64,000 bases of DNA, from positions 1-64,000 of the forward strand of contig JACRLO010000004.1 of assembly GCA_016235245.1 (NCBI GenBank). Reading direction: 5' to 3'. Source of the DNA: Nitrospirota bacterium (GTDB lineage Bacteria > Nitrospirota > Thermodesulfovibrionia > Thermodesulfovibrionales > UBA6898). Position numbers and translations under genes: made by a program. The notes under the pieces are model-generated. The model did no database searches, was not told where the DNA came from, and saw nothing but the letters and a program-made list of their open reading frames with translations. Numbering within the stretch: the first letter of the stretch is position 1; each line of letters opens with the position of its first letter. Below are positions 40,218 to 49,238 of the stretch, in pieces.

Positions 40218-40793
40218 CTATTCAGAAAGCGCAAAATGATCTCTTCGGTTTTTTGCCCAGCAGGATTCGCTGCTTTCTGTGCAGGCCGGTTTTTCTTCTC
40301 CATAGCTGATAAGTTCAATTTTTCCTGCCGGGATACCCAGTGTAACGAGATATTCTTTTGCGACCTTTGCCCTTCTGTCGCCCAGGGCAAGATTGTATTC
40401 GTTGGTCCCGCGCTCATCGGAATGGCCCTCGATGGTGACTTTTACTTTCTTGTTTTTCATGAGGATGTCGCCCAGAACCTTCGTCGATTGTTTTGCCTCG
40501 TCAGAAAGATCATATTTATCATATGCAAAATAGATGTCCTGCAGTTTTGCCTGCAATTCTCTGACATAAGCCGGTATCGTATCCTTCTTGTCCTTGTCGA
40601 GCGATGTCACGGACTCTGTCGGAATTTTCTTGGAATCGGCTGCAGTCTGTTTGTCAGAAGGGTTGCCTTGTGTTGCTGCCGGTGCCGAAGTTTGATCTAC
40701 GGTCGACACTTTTTTCTGGGAACAGCCGGAAAATACAATAATACTTACGAGCGCCAGAACTGCCACTAAACCATTTTTCATGAATTCGTTCAC
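40218..40793 (-). CDS. pal: Pal-like OmpA-family lipoprotein
   Basis: A 191-residue peptidoglycan-associated lipoprotein: signal peptide with lipobox VFSGC, a Gln/Thr-rich linker (about 25-75), then an OmpA-C domain with YFAYDKYDLSDEAKQ, KVTIEGHSDERGTNEYNLALG and RRAKVAKEYLVTLG. The aspartate and arginine of the mDAP-binding site (HSDERG, DRR) are present. It tethers the outer membrane to the wall. No tolA, tolB or tolQR genes are near, so it stands alone here. It is divergent from the Ehr operon, 187 bases away. Confidence 0.88.
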   Translation of the reverse strand: MNEFMKNGLVAVLALVSIIVFSGCSQKKVSTVDQTSAPAATQGNPSDKQTAADSKKIPTESVTSLDKDKKDTIPAYVRELQAKLQDIYFAYDKYDLSDEAKQSTKVLGDILMKNKKVKVTIEGHSDERGTNEYNLALGDRRAKVAKEYLVTLGIPAGKIELISYGEEKPACTESSESCWAKNRRDHFALSE

Positions 40794-40980
40794 CTTCCTC
40801 TAATGGATTGATTGTCCTGATTTGTCTATTTTTGGATCAACGTGTCTTCATTATAGTAATCATGTCATTTTGTGTCAAGAATTGTTACGACAAGTCCGAT
40901 AAAATTGACAAGAGCAGCCTCTTCTATTAACATACAAACGCGTAACATATCAAATCAAATATCGGGTAATAACCGCCAAA

Positions 40981-41673
40981 ATGAATCTCAGCGTAAAAAA
41001 TGTCGCGGAACTTCTGAATGTCTCGGATAAGACCATTTATCGGATGATAAAGGACGAGACAATTCCCTGTTTCAGGGTTGGCGGTCAGTGGAGGTTTGAC
41101 AGAAGAGAAATCGCTTCCTGGGTTGAGGATACCCGCGAATTTCACTATCATGCTTCGGACAAAAGTGCTCCGTCTGACGGAGAGTTCATCTCGGTCACGG
41201 AGATGTTGAGGAGGGGCGGTATTTACTATAATGTTGCCGGCAATGCGAAAGATGCTGCGATCATGTCGTGCCTCCGCAGCATCAAGACGGCGATTCCCCA
41301 GATTGACCTGAAAAGACTTTTCGACGCCATTATAGAAAGAGAGAACCTCTGTTCCACGGCAATCGGCAACGGCATAGCCTTCCCCCATCCTCGTCCTTTC
41401 AGGGAATTCACCGCTGCGCTGTCCTCTATAGCACTCTGCAGACTTGAGCGCCCGATACCGTTTGGCGCGCTGGACAATGAGAACGTGGACACGCTTTTTT
41501 ACATTTTCCCAAAGAGCGAAAAGAGGTTTCTGAGGATTCAGGCCAAGCTTTCGAGACTCCTCAAGGACGATCAGGTTATTTCGGCAGTGCAGAGGAATAT
41601 CCCGGCCGATCAGCTCTATGATATATTTCTTTCAAAAGAGACCGAGATATTCGGTTCAGGAAATGCGGAATGA
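40981..41673 (+). CDS. Excisionase-type HTH fused to PTS EIIA domain, regulator of the Ehr operon
   Basis: A 230-residue fusion. Residues 1-55 are an excisionase/MerR-like HTH (LSVKNVAELLNVSDKTIYRM ... CFRVGGQWRFDRREIASWV). Residues about 80-225 are a PTS IIA (fructose/nitrogen type) domain with the active-site His in IGNGIAFPHPRPF. In PTS-Ntr systems this His is phosphorylated by NPr and reports nitrogen and carbon state. Here the domain has no transport partner. Its stop overlaps the start of the first Ehr gene by four bases (ATGA), so the regulator and the complex are made together. It probably binds DNA ahead of the operon; the phosphorylation state would tune it. No HPr or enzyme I gene is in the window. 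Confidence 0.82.
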   Translation: MNLSVKNVAELLNVSDKTIYRMIKDETIPCFRVGGQWRFDRREIASWVEDTREFHYHASDKSAPSDGEFISVTEMLRRGGIYYNVAGNAKDAAIMSCLRSIKTAIPQIDLKRLFDAIIERENLCSTAIGNGIAFPHPRPFREFTAALSSIALCRLERPIPFGALDNENVDTLFYIFPKSEKRFLRIQAKLSRLLKDDQVISAVQRNIPADQLYDIFLSKETEIFGSGNAE

Positions 41674-43715
41674 ATATTAATCCTATCGAGCTTGCTGGCG
41701 CCGCTGTCATTCTGCTTTTGGGATCAGCCGTTCTGTCGATGTTTCTGGACAGGGTTCAGCGCCTGCTTGTGGCCGTCAGCTTTTCCCTCGCATCGGTGGC
41801 ATCCCTTTTTGCCCTTGTCGCCGGGGTATGGACAGTCAACGATAACATTACCAATCAGGCGGTCATGGCGATCGGCCTGCCTGACCTGCCGTTTCATCTG
41901 CGGCTCGATCCGCTTGCAGGATTTTTTCTCACGATCGTGGGTGCTCTCTCTTTCTTTGTTTCGATCTATTCGCTCGGTTATGTAAAAGGCATCATCGCTC
42001 AGCGGCCGGTCACAAGACTGGCTGTTTTTTATGCACTCTTTCTTGCCGGCATGTTCATGGTCATCCTGGCAGATGATGCCCTCTTCTTCCTTATCGCCTG
42101 GGAGGTGATGGCTGCAGCCTCATACTTCCTGGTGCTTTTCGAGGACGAACGCATGGAAAACCGGCGTGCTGCATTTCTCTATATTGTCGTTGCCCATGTA
42201 GGAGCAATTGCAATACTCCTCTCCTTTGGTGTTATGGCAGGCCTAGTGACGGGATTTGAAGGGTTTCATGGCTATACCTTTGATGCCATGCGGCAGGCAG
42301 AGTTTACGCCCGCATGGGCGACTGCTGCATTTCTGCTGGCGTTTTTCGGATTTGCGGCCAAGGCCGGAGTGATCCCGCTGCACGTCTGGCTTCCTGAGGC
42401 TCACCCTGTTGCGCCGTCAAATGTATCCGCCCTGATGAGCGGTGTTATGCTCAAGACCGCCATATACGGCATTGTCCGGGTGACCTTCGACCTCATACAT
42501 TCTTTTCCCTGGTGGTGGGGAGCGCTGGTATTGATGCTGGGTCTGATCTCTGCGGTGATTGGGGTGCTGTTTGCGCTGATGCAGAATGACCTCAAAAGAC
42601 TCTTAGCCTATTCTTCGGTAGAAAATATCGGGATCGTGCTGATCGGCATCGGTCTTGCCATGATATTTACGTCGTTTCAGCTTCCCCTGCTCGCAGCCCT
42701 TGCGCTTACCGCAGGCCTCTATCACGCCCTGAACCATGCCATGTTCAAAGGGCTTCTCTTTATGGGAGCAGGAGGTGTGCTGCATGCCGCACATGAGAGG
42801 AACATGGAAAAAATGGGAGGTCTCATCCATATGCTCCCCTGGACATCTGCACTTTTTTTGGTCGGCTGCGTCTCTATCTCAGGCCTGCCGCCCTTTAACG
42901 GCTTTGTGTCCGAGTGGCTCACCTTTCAGGCCTTTCTTCTTTCTCCTTCTCTGCCAAGCCCGTTGATGAAACTGCTGATCCCGATGGGTGCTGCGCTCCT
43001 TGCACTTACTGCCGCGTTATCCGCTGCCTGCTTTGTGAAGGCTTTTGGTGTTACCTTTCTCGGCCAGTGGCGCGGCCAGCGCGCTCCTCATATCCAGGAG
43101 GTGAACTGGCCGATGAAATTGGGAATGATCATGGCTGCGGTCTGCTGCCTTTTCCTGGGCATTCTGCCGACCCTTATAATCGACTGGATGGATACCGTGC
43201 CCGGGTATCTTGTTGGCTCGAAGATCAGCACCTCAGCAGGTGCGTTCGGCTGGATGTGGCTGACTCCGGTGGCTCGCGAACGGGCCTCATACTCGGGTCC
43301 GATGGTTTTCTTCGTGATACTTGCTGTCATCGTTATCGCCTATCTTCTGCTGCATGTCAGATCAGGTTCTATCAAGAGGGTTCCTCTCTGGGACTGCGGC
43401 TTTGAGAAGGTGACGCAGCGTATGCAGTATACCTCGACGTCTTTTGCGATGCCGATACGGAGGATCTTCGACTTTTTCTTCAGCATCAGAGAGCGGGTGA
43501 AGCTGGATCCCCAGGCAGCCCATAGGGCATTCCCCGGGAAGCTGTATCATTATCTCCGCATACGGGACCGTTTTTGGGGCTGGCTCTATAAGCCGCTTAT
43601 TGATGTCAGTTTCTGGATATCGCGCAGGGTTGGCCTGCTGCAACAGGGCCGTATACAGACCTATCTTATCTATTCATTTGTGACTATTATATTTTTGCTG
43701 ATGGTTACGCGGTAA
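41670..43715 (+). CDS. Ehr complex antiporter-like subunit (HyfB/NuoL-like)
   Basis: A 681-residue membrane protein of the NuoL/M/N - MrpA family, with about 16 spans. The core helix GVIPLHVWLPEAHPVAPSNVSALMSG carries the conserved lysine and histidine residues of the proton channel, and FALMQNDLKRLLAYSSVENIG is the second signature. The C-terminal amphipathic extension (from about 560) resembles HyfB of hydrogenase-4. It should pump protons or sodium, driven by the peripheral NuoCD/NuoB-like arm encoded downstream. Starts by ATGA overlap with the regulator gene and ends 2 bases before the next gene. Confidence 0.88.
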   Translation: MNINPIELAGAAVILLLGSAVLSMFLDRVQRLLVAVSFSLASVASLFALVAGVWTVNDNITNQAVMAIGLPDLPFHLRLDPLAGFFLTIVGALSFFVSIYSLGYVKGIIAQRPVTRLAVFYALFLAGMFMVILADDALFFLIAWEVMAAASYFLVLFEDERMENRRAAFLYIVVAHVGAIAILLSFGVMAGLVTGFEGFHGYTFDAMRQAEFTPAWATAAFLLAFFGFAAKAGVIPLHVWLPEAHPVAPSNVSALMSGVMLKTAIYGIVRVTFDLIHSFPWWWGALVLMLGLISAVIGVLFALMQNDLKRLLAYSSVENIGIVLIGIGLAMIFTSFQLPLLAALALTAGLYHALNHAMFKGLLFMGAGGVLHAAHERNMEKMGGLIHMLPWTSALFLVGCVSISGLPPFNGFVSEWLTFQAFLLSPSLPSPLMKLLIPMGAALLALTAALSAACFVKAFGVTFLGQWRGQRAPHIQEVNWPMKLGMIMAAVCCLFLGILPTLIIDWMDTVPGYLVGSKISTSAGAFGWMWLTPVARERASYSGPMVFFVILAVIVIAYLLLHVRSGSIKRVPLWDCGFEKVTQRMQYTSTSFAMPIRRIFDFFFSIRERVKLDPQAAHRAFPGKLYHYLRIRDRFWGWLYKPLIDVSFWISRRVGLLQQGRIQTYLIYSFVTIIFLLMVTR

Positions 43716-43717
43716 CC

Positions 43718-44656
43718 ATGTACCCCTTTATAACCGAGATGCTCCAGATCCTGATCATTCTGGCCATAGCCCCAGCCTATGTCGGATGGGTCAGAACGCT
43801 TAAGTGCTGGCTCCAGGGCCGGACCACTCCTGGACTGCTTCAGCCCTATCGGGACATCATGAAACTCTTTGCAAAGGACGTGATCCTGGCTGAGAATGCT
43901 TCCTGGATATTCCGGTTCACCCCGTATATCGTCTTTGGCACGGCAACCCTTGCAGGAGGGATTATCCCGATGCTGTCGATCGATCTGCCTCTTGCTGCGT
44001 CTGCTGATGTTATTGTGCTGGTGGCCCTTTTTGCGATTGCCCGGTTCTTTACAGCCTTGGCAGGCATGGATATCGGCACCGCGTTTGGCGGCATGGGCTC
44101 AAGCAGAGAGATGACCATAGCTTCTCTGGCTGAGCCTGCCATGCTTATGGCCATATTCACGGTCTCCCTCGCAGCCAGGTCAACTTCGCTTTCGCAGATT
44201 GTTCAGGTTGTCTATAATGGCCAGTCTCTGCTACGGCCGTCACTTGCCTTTGCGTTTCTCGCCTTTGTGCTGGTGAGTCTCGCAGAGACCGGCAGGATAC
44301 CGGTGGATAATCCTTCCACACATCTGGAGCTGACCATGATTCATGAGGCGATGATCCTCGAATATTCAGGCAGGCACCTGGCGCTTCTTGAATGGGCAGG
44401 TATGATGAAGCTTATGGTGTTTATGGCTCTTGGGTCGGTACTCTTCTTCCCCTGGGGCATTGATGCGTCAGGCAGTGTACCTGCTTCGGCAATGGCATTG
44501 CTCTATCTGCTGCTTAAGCTCGCTGCCTCCGGCGTTGTGCTCGTTCTGATAGAGACCGGTCTGGCAAAGATGAGACTATTCCGCCTGACCGAATTTTTAG
44601 GATCCGCATTCCTGATGGCAACCCTGGGCATGTTGTCATTTTTTATTCTGGAGTGA
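43718..44656 (+). CDS. Ehr complex NuoH-like membrane subunit (HyfC-like)
   Basis: A 312-residue protein of the NuoH/HyfC family (complex I subunit 1), with eight spans. Signatures: GRTTPGLLQPYRDIMKLFAKD, and the quinone-site region SLAETGRIPVDNPSTHLELTMIHEAMILEYSG. This subunit connects the redox arm to the antiporters. The acidic residues in the AETGRIPVD loop are retained. It follows the HyfB-like gene with a 2-base gap. Confidence 0.9.
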   Translation: MYPFITEMLQILIILAIAPAYVGWVRTLKCWLQGRTTPGLLQPYRDIMKLFAKDVILAENASWIFRFTPYIVFGTATLAGGIIPMLSIDLPLAASADVIVLVALFAIARFFTALAGMDIGTAFGGMGSSREMTIASLAEPAMLMAIFTVSLAARSTSLSQIVQVVYNGQSLLRPSLAFAFLAFVLVSLAETGRIPVDNPSTHLELTMIHEAMILEYSGRHLALLEWAGMMKLMVFMALGSVLFFPWGIDASGSVPASAMALLYLLLKLAASGVVLVLIETGLAKMRLFRLTEFLGSAFLMATLGMLSFFILE

Positions 44657-44686
44657 AATGGGGAAGAAGGGATTAGAGATTAGGAC

Positions 44687-45352
44687 ATGAACCTGCACCT
44701 TGCGGCACAGATTAACAGCTTTCTTGCAGCCCTGGTCCTCCTTACGGCATTCGGTATGCTGGTGCAGAAGAGGGTGTATGGCCTTATTCATCTTTTTGCC
44801 TGGCAGGGTTTCTTTCTTTCGCTCAATACCGCTATTGTCGGTTTTGTTGCGGACAAACATCATCTTTATATATCGTCCGTTCTGACCCTCTCTCTGAAGG
44901 TCTTCCTGCTTCCCTACATCCTCCATGTGCTTATCCATCGATTGAAGATCCGCAAAGAGGTCGAAACGATCGTGAATATTCCGATGACCATGATGATCGG
45001 CATTGCGCTGGTGATATTTTCCTATCATCTGACCGCGCCTGTCAGGGAGCTCTCCAATCTCATTACCCGTTCAACCATTGCGGTTGCCCTTGCAACTGTT
45101 ATGTTAGGGCTCCTGATGATGATCACCAGGAAGCACGCAGTCACCCAGATCATAGGGTTTCTGGCGCTTGAAAACGGGCTCTTCTTCGCTGCAACAAGCG
45201 CAACCTATGGCATGCCCCTTGTTGTTGAGCTCGGCGTTGCCCTTGATGTCCTGATCGCGGCATTCATCTTCGGCATATTCTTCTTCCATATCAACAAGAC
45301 CTTTGACAGCCTGGATGTTGAACAGATGGCGCGGCTGAAGGAGGGGGATTAG
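44687..45352 (+). CDS. Ehr complex membrane subunit (HyfE/NuoK-like)
   Basis: A 221-residue protein resembling HyfE of hydrogenase-4, whose C-terminal half is related to NuoK. It has about seven spans. The NuoK-like part reads IIGFLALENGLFFAATSATYG, including the glutamate conserved in the proton path. The last residues (FHINKTFDSLDVEQMARLKEG) match the typical HyfE end. It starts 30 bases after the HyfC-like gene, and the next gene starts directly at its stop. Confidence 0.87.
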   Translation: MNLHLAAQINSFLAALVLLTAFGMLVQKRVYGLIHLFAWQGFFLSLNTAIVGFVADKHHLYISSVLTLSLKVFLLPYILHVLIHRLKIRKEVETIVNIPMTMMIGIALVIFSYHLTAPVRELSNLITRSTIAVALATVMLGLLMMITRKHAVTQIIGFLALENGLFFAATSATYGMPLVVELGVALDVLIAAFIFGIFFFHINKTFDSLDVEQMARLKEGD

Positions 45353-46819
45353 GTGGCCATGAACAGCAGCACAATGCTTCTGATCCTGCTGGGCGTTCCC
45401 CTCTGTGCGGCTGCGGTATTGGCCTTTGTCGGTGACAGGAAATTCGCTCCCGAGATCAACATCCTCGGTTCTGCTGCGACGCTTGCGGCTGGTGTCGGTC
45501 TTGCGCTTGAGGTATATATGCAGGGCCCTATGCTTGCAGGAGGGAAGTTCTTTTTTGTCGATGCCTTTAATATTTACCTTTCGGTGCTCACCTCGTTTGT
45601 CTCGATGACCACTGCCATGTTCAGCAGGGGGTACATGCGGAGAGAGCGGGAGCATGGCCGCGTCGGCCATGTTGGCATGCGGTTTTACCACGCCATGTTC
45701 CAGCTTTTCATTTTCGCCATGCTCCTCTGCCTTCTGACCAACAATGTCGGCGTGCTCTGGATAGCCATGGAACTGGCGACCCTTTCAACGGTCCTGCTTG
45801 TCTCTCTGTACCGCACACCCACAGCGATCGAAGCTGCCTGGAAATACTTTATCCTCTGCGGCGTCGGCATTGCACAGGCCCTGTTTGGGACCGTGCTGCT
45901 CTACTTTGCAGCGGAGAAGGTGCTGGGGGAAGGGGGCGAAGCCCTTCTCTGGACTAACCTGAGCCGGGTGAGCGGCAGCCTTGAACCGACCGTGCTCTCC
46001 CTTGCCTTTGTCTTTTTGATGGTGGGGTATGGGACCAAGGTCGGTCTAGTGCCGCTCCATAATTGGCTGCCGGATGCGCATAGCGAAGGACCTACGCCGA
46101 TATCTGCAGTGCTCTCAGGACTTCTGCTCAATATCGCGCTGTATGCGCTTGTGCGCTGTAAGGTGCTTGTTGACGGATCAACCCATACGCACCAGGCTGG
46201 CAACATCATGATGGGTTTTGGCCTTCTTTCTATCCTTGTTGCGGCATTTTCGCTGCTTCGGCAGAAGGATATCAAACGCATGTTCTCCTATTCCTCCATA
46301 GAACATATGGGCATAGCGACCTTTGCCTTTGGCCTTGGCGGCCCTATTGCCACCTTTGGCGCACTCCTGCATATGCTCGTGCACAGTCTTGCGAAGTCGG
46401 CCATATTCTTTACGGTCGGTCATGCCTCGCAGATGCACCGGACCCAGGAGATGGACAGGATCAGGGGGCTTTTTAAAGGCAATCCCCTTGTCGGCTGGGG
46501 TCTTATGATCGGCGTAATGGCAATTGTCGGAATGCCGCCCTTCGGGATCTTTGCGTCCGAATTTCTTATACTGACGGCAACCATGAAGGATGCTCCCTAT
46601 TTGACACCCTTTCTCCTTCTCGGCCTTGGTGTCACCTTTGCGGCGCTTTTCAGAAAAGTTCAGCCCATGGTCTCAGGAGATGTTCCCTCATATCAAAAGC
46701 CGGTTAAGGCAGCGCATCTGCCGGTGCTGCTGCATCTGGCGCTGGTCCTGATCATCGGTATTTACATGCCTGCCTTTTTGAATACATGGTTTCATACTGC
46801 GGTGGAGTTATTGAAATAA
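45353..46819 (+). CDS. Ehr complex antiporter-like subunit (HyfF/NuoN-like)
   Basis: A 488-residue NuoM/N-type protein with about 14 spans. It carries VGYGTKVGLVPLHNWLPDAH followed by SEGPTPISAVLSG, and LRQKDIKRMFSYSSIEHMGI; the lysines of the proton path are present. This is the second antiporter-like subunit, so the complex has two such channels, fewer than hydrogenase-4 with its HyfB, D and F. The GTG start lies 8 bases after AGGAGG and directly at the stop of the preceding gene; the ATG at 45359 is the alternative. Confidence 0.88.
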   Translation: MAMNSSTMLLILLGVPLCAAAVLAFVGDRKFAPEINILGSAATLAAGVGLALEVYMQGPMLAGGKFFFVDAFNIYLSVLTSFVSMTTAMFSRGYMRREREHGRVGHVGMRFYHAMFQLFIFAMLLCLLTNNVGVLWIAMELATLSTVLLVSLYRTPTAIEAAWKYFILCGVGIAQALFGTVLLYFAAEKVLGEGGEALLWTNLSRVSGSLEPTVLSLAFVFLMVGYGTKVGLVPLHNWLPDAHSEGPTPISAVLSGLLLNIALYALVRCKVLVDGSTHTHQAGNIMMGFGLLSILVAAFSLLRQKDIKRMFSYSSIEHMGIATFAFGLGGPIATFGALLHMLVHSLAKSAIFFTVGHASQMHRTQEMDRIRGLFKGNPLVGWGLMIGVMAIVGMPPFGIFASEFLILTATMKDAPYLTPFLLLGLGVTFAALFRKVQPMVSGDVPSYQKPVKAAHLPVLLHLALVLIIGIYMPAFLNTWFHTAVELLK

Positions 46820-46821
46820 TC

Positions 46822-48396
46822 ATGCTGAAGGAAGCCATTATATCAGTTTTTGGAGAGGACGCACGGTTTGACCAGGGTCAGTATCCTGTTTCTGTTTCAA
46901 CTTGTGTTGTACGGCGGGACAGATTTGCAGAGGCCGCCAAGGTGATGAAAAAGGCCTATGCGCTTTTGGCTGCAGAATGGGCGGCAGATGAGACCGCCTT
47001 TGAGAGGGGTTTTGGCATTTATGCCTGTTACCGGTGGGGGGCTGAATACCTGATTGTGAAGACGGAAGTGCCGTCAGACGATCTCTGGTTTCCGAGTCTT
47101 GCAAAAAAGTTCGTTCCTGCCTTCCGTTTCGAGCGGCAGATACAGAGCCTTATGGGTATCACGCCGATAGGGCATCCTGATATGCGGCCATGGATCAAAT
47201 TCGAGGACTGGCCTGCCGATACCTGGCCCCTGAGGAAGACCTTTGATGCATCAAAACCGATGGCAAGAGTGCCGGGAGAATACGCCTGGGTGAGGGCAGA
47301 GGGAGAAGGAGTCTATGAAATACCGGTCGGCCCGGTCCATGCCGGTATCATAGAGCCTGGCCATTTCCGCTTCCAGGCCCTTGGGGAAGATGTGATCAAC
47401 CTTGAAGCGCGTCTCGGTTATGTGCATAAAGGCATTGAGAAAAAATTCGAGTCTCTTTCCTGGAAAGACGGCGCTTTGCTTGCAGGCAGGGTTTCGGGCG
47501 ATACCACGGTTGCTCACAGTATTGCATACTGCATGGCGCTTGAGTCCATGGCCGGCTGCAATCCGCCCCAACGTGCCCATTGGCTTCGGGCCCTGTTTCT
47601 TGAACGGGAGAGGATTGCAAACCACCTCGGCGATATCGGTGCCATCTGCAATGACGCTGCCTTTGCCTTCATGATCTTTCAGCTGTCACGGTTGCGGGAA
47701 ATGATCGTCAGCACGAATATGAAGCTTTTTGGCCATCGGTTCATCATGGACCGGGTAATCCCCGGTGGCGTAACCGTGGATATCGATGCCGCCGGCAAGG
47801 AAGCGATATTGACTGAAATGGATATCCTCTCAAAAGATTTCGAAAAACTTGTTGTCATTTACGATGAGCATTCGTCCCTTGAAGACAGGGTGAGGGATAC
47901 GGGGATACTCACCCCGGAGAGAGCACGGGAGCTTTGTGTTGTCGGAATCGTTGCGAGGGCCAGCGGCCTGAACCTTGACTGCCGTATATTCAATCCCTTC
48001 CCTCCCTTTGACCAGCACCACTACCTTGAGCTTGATGTGCCGGTGCTTATTTCGGGAGACGTGCATGCACGCGCCTGGGTCAGGATACAGGAGATACGGG
48101 AGTCGATCAGGATCATCCGGAAATTTCTCGAAGACATGCCTGAGGGAGAACTTTCAGCTCCGGTGGCGTTGCCGCGTCCTGATATGTCAGGCTTTGCTGC
48201 TGTGGAGGGCTGGCGCGGCGAGATCATATACTGGCTTCAGTCCGGACCTCACAGTGAAGTGAACCGCTGCATGGTCAGAGACCCTTCCAGCGTCAACTGG
48301 CTTGCTCTTGAACTGGCAGTGTTAGGCAACATTGTGCCTGATTTTCCGCTCTGCAATAAGAGCTTCAATCAATCTTACTCGGGGCATGACCTGTAA
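46822..48396 (+). CDS. Ehr complex NuoC-NuoD-like fusion lacking NiFe ligands (HyfG-like)
   Basis: A 524-residue peripheral subunit. The N-terminal 150 residues resemble NuoC (30 kDa subunit) and the rest NuoD / hydrogenase large subunit (AGIIEPGHFRFQALGEDVINLEARLGYVHKGIEKKFE). The two CxxC pairs that hold NiFe in hydrogenases are absent: the RICGxC place reads RVSGDTT and the DPCxxC place reads DPSSVNW. The protein therefore cannot carry a NiFe site, the mark of the Ehr (energy-converting hydrogenase-related) group. Quinone or another acceptor may bind instead. It starts 2 bases after the HyfF-like gene and its stop overlaps the next start by one base. Confidence 0.88.
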   Translation: MLKEAIISVFGEDARFDQGQYPVSVSTCVVRRDRFAEAAKVMKKAYALLAAEWAADETAFERGFGIYACYRWGAEYLIVKTEVPSDDLWFPSLAKKFVPAFRFERQIQSLMGITPIGHPDMRPWIKFEDWPADTWPLRKTFDASKPMARVPGEYAWVRAEGEGVYEIPVGPVHAGIIEPGHFRFQALGEDVINLEARLGYVHKGIEKKFESLSWKDGALLAGRVSGDTTVAHSIAYCMALESMAGCNPPQRAHWLRALFLERERIANHLGDIGAICNDAAFAFMIFQLSRLREMIVSTNMKLFGHRFIMDRVIPGGVTVDIDAAGKEAILTEMDILSKDFEKLVVIYDEHSSLEDRVRDTGILTPERARELCVVGIVARASGLNLDCRIFNPFPPFDQHHYLELDVPVLISGDVHARAWVRIQEIRESIRIIRKFLEDMPEGELSAPVALPRPDMSGFAAVEGWRGEIIYWLQSGPHSEVNRCMVRDPSSVNWLALELAVLGNIVPDFPLCNKSFNQSYSGHDL

Positions 48397-48902
48397 TGAT
48401 ACGGATACTGCGGCAGATATTTCGGACCGGCATTGTGACCGAACCGCTCCAGCTGGATCTCGATGCTGAGATCCAGGAGGTCGGGACAAGGCTCGAAGAG
48501 GCTATCAGGAAAAGATTCAGAAGGAGCCTTTCGATCAGGCAGGTGGATGCCGGTTCCTGCAATGGCTGCGAACTGGAGATCCATGCCATGAACAACCCGA
48601 TTTATAACTGTGAGCGGTTTGGTATGCACTTTACCGCATCCCCTCGTTTTGCAGACCTTCTGCTTGTTACCGGGCCGGTGACGCAGAATATGGAGATAGC
48701 GCTCCGGAGGACCTATGATGCAACGCCCTCGCCAAAGCTGGTCATAGCAGTTGGCGATTGCGGATGCAATGGAGGTATTTTCGGCCAGAGCTATGCTTCC
48801 CTGGGAGGTGTTGACAAGGTCCTCCCTGTGGATGCCTATATCCCTGGCTGCCCGCCCACCCCGACTGCACTCCTAAACGGCATATTGAAGGCGATTAGCT
48901 GA
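48396..48902 (+). CDS. Ehr complex NuoB-like iron-sulfur subunit (HyfI-like)
   Basis: A 168-residue NuoB / hydrogenase small-subunit homologue with all cluster ligands: GSCNGCELEIHA, GDCGCNGG and PGCPPTP, binding one 4Fe-4S of the N2 type. The order C-x2-C ... C ... C is as in NuoB. It ends the Ehr operon. No NuoI/HyfH-type ferredoxin subunit or NADH module is encoded nearby, so the electron donor is unknown. A truncated copy of the C-terminal third lies at 50320-50476. A weak stem CTTGAAT/ATTCAAG lies 7 bases past the stop. Confidence 0.9.
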   Translation: MIRILRQIFRTGIVTEPLQLDLDAEIQEVGTRLEEAIRKRFRRSLSIRQVDAGSCNGCELEIHAMNNPIYNCERFGMHFTASPRFADLLLVTGPVTQNMEIALRRTYDATPSPKLVIAVGDCGCNGGIFGQSYASLGGVDKVLPVDAYIPGCPPTPTALLNGILKAIS

Positions 48903-49058
48903 GATTATCTTGAATTCGATAGATTCAAGAAAGACTTCGGAATCCGGAAAAATAATCACACGGCCTTTTTTTTACTTGCGCCTATTGAGTTTTTTTGGCA
49001 AAATGAAGATAATAATCAACCCTCTGCTATATAAAATGTGGAAGAAGGAGGTAGCATT

Positions 49059-49238
49059 ATGAGCAAACATTTAAAAAACATATTGGATGGAATGCGGCAG
49101 GCTCTTGTAATAAGCCCGTCCACCGGCTATGAACGACCGACCCGTGAAGGGTTCCATAAGGATAATAGAGCGTTGAAGAATGATTCTAAAAACGTCATCC
49201 GTGATCTACGTAGGGTGACGGAGAATCATGGCAAATAA
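49059..49238 (+). CDS. Small hypothetical protein, 59 aa, paired with DUF2335
   Basis: A 59-residue basic protein (MSKHLKNILDGMRQALVISP...) with AAGGAGG seven bases before the ATG. It overlaps the next gene by 11 bases. This type of small basic protein often sits before DUF2335-like membrane proteins in accessory regions; I know no function. It begins a short foreign patch after the Ehr operon. Confidence 0.6.
   Translation: MSKHLKNILDGMRQALVISPSTGYERPTREGFHKDNRALKNDSKNVIRDLRRVTENHGK

Noticed and set aside
46822-48396. NiFe hydrogenase large subunit
   Set aside because: Overall similarity is to HyfG/NuoD, but all four NiFe cysteines are absent, so a hydrogenase call would be wrong.
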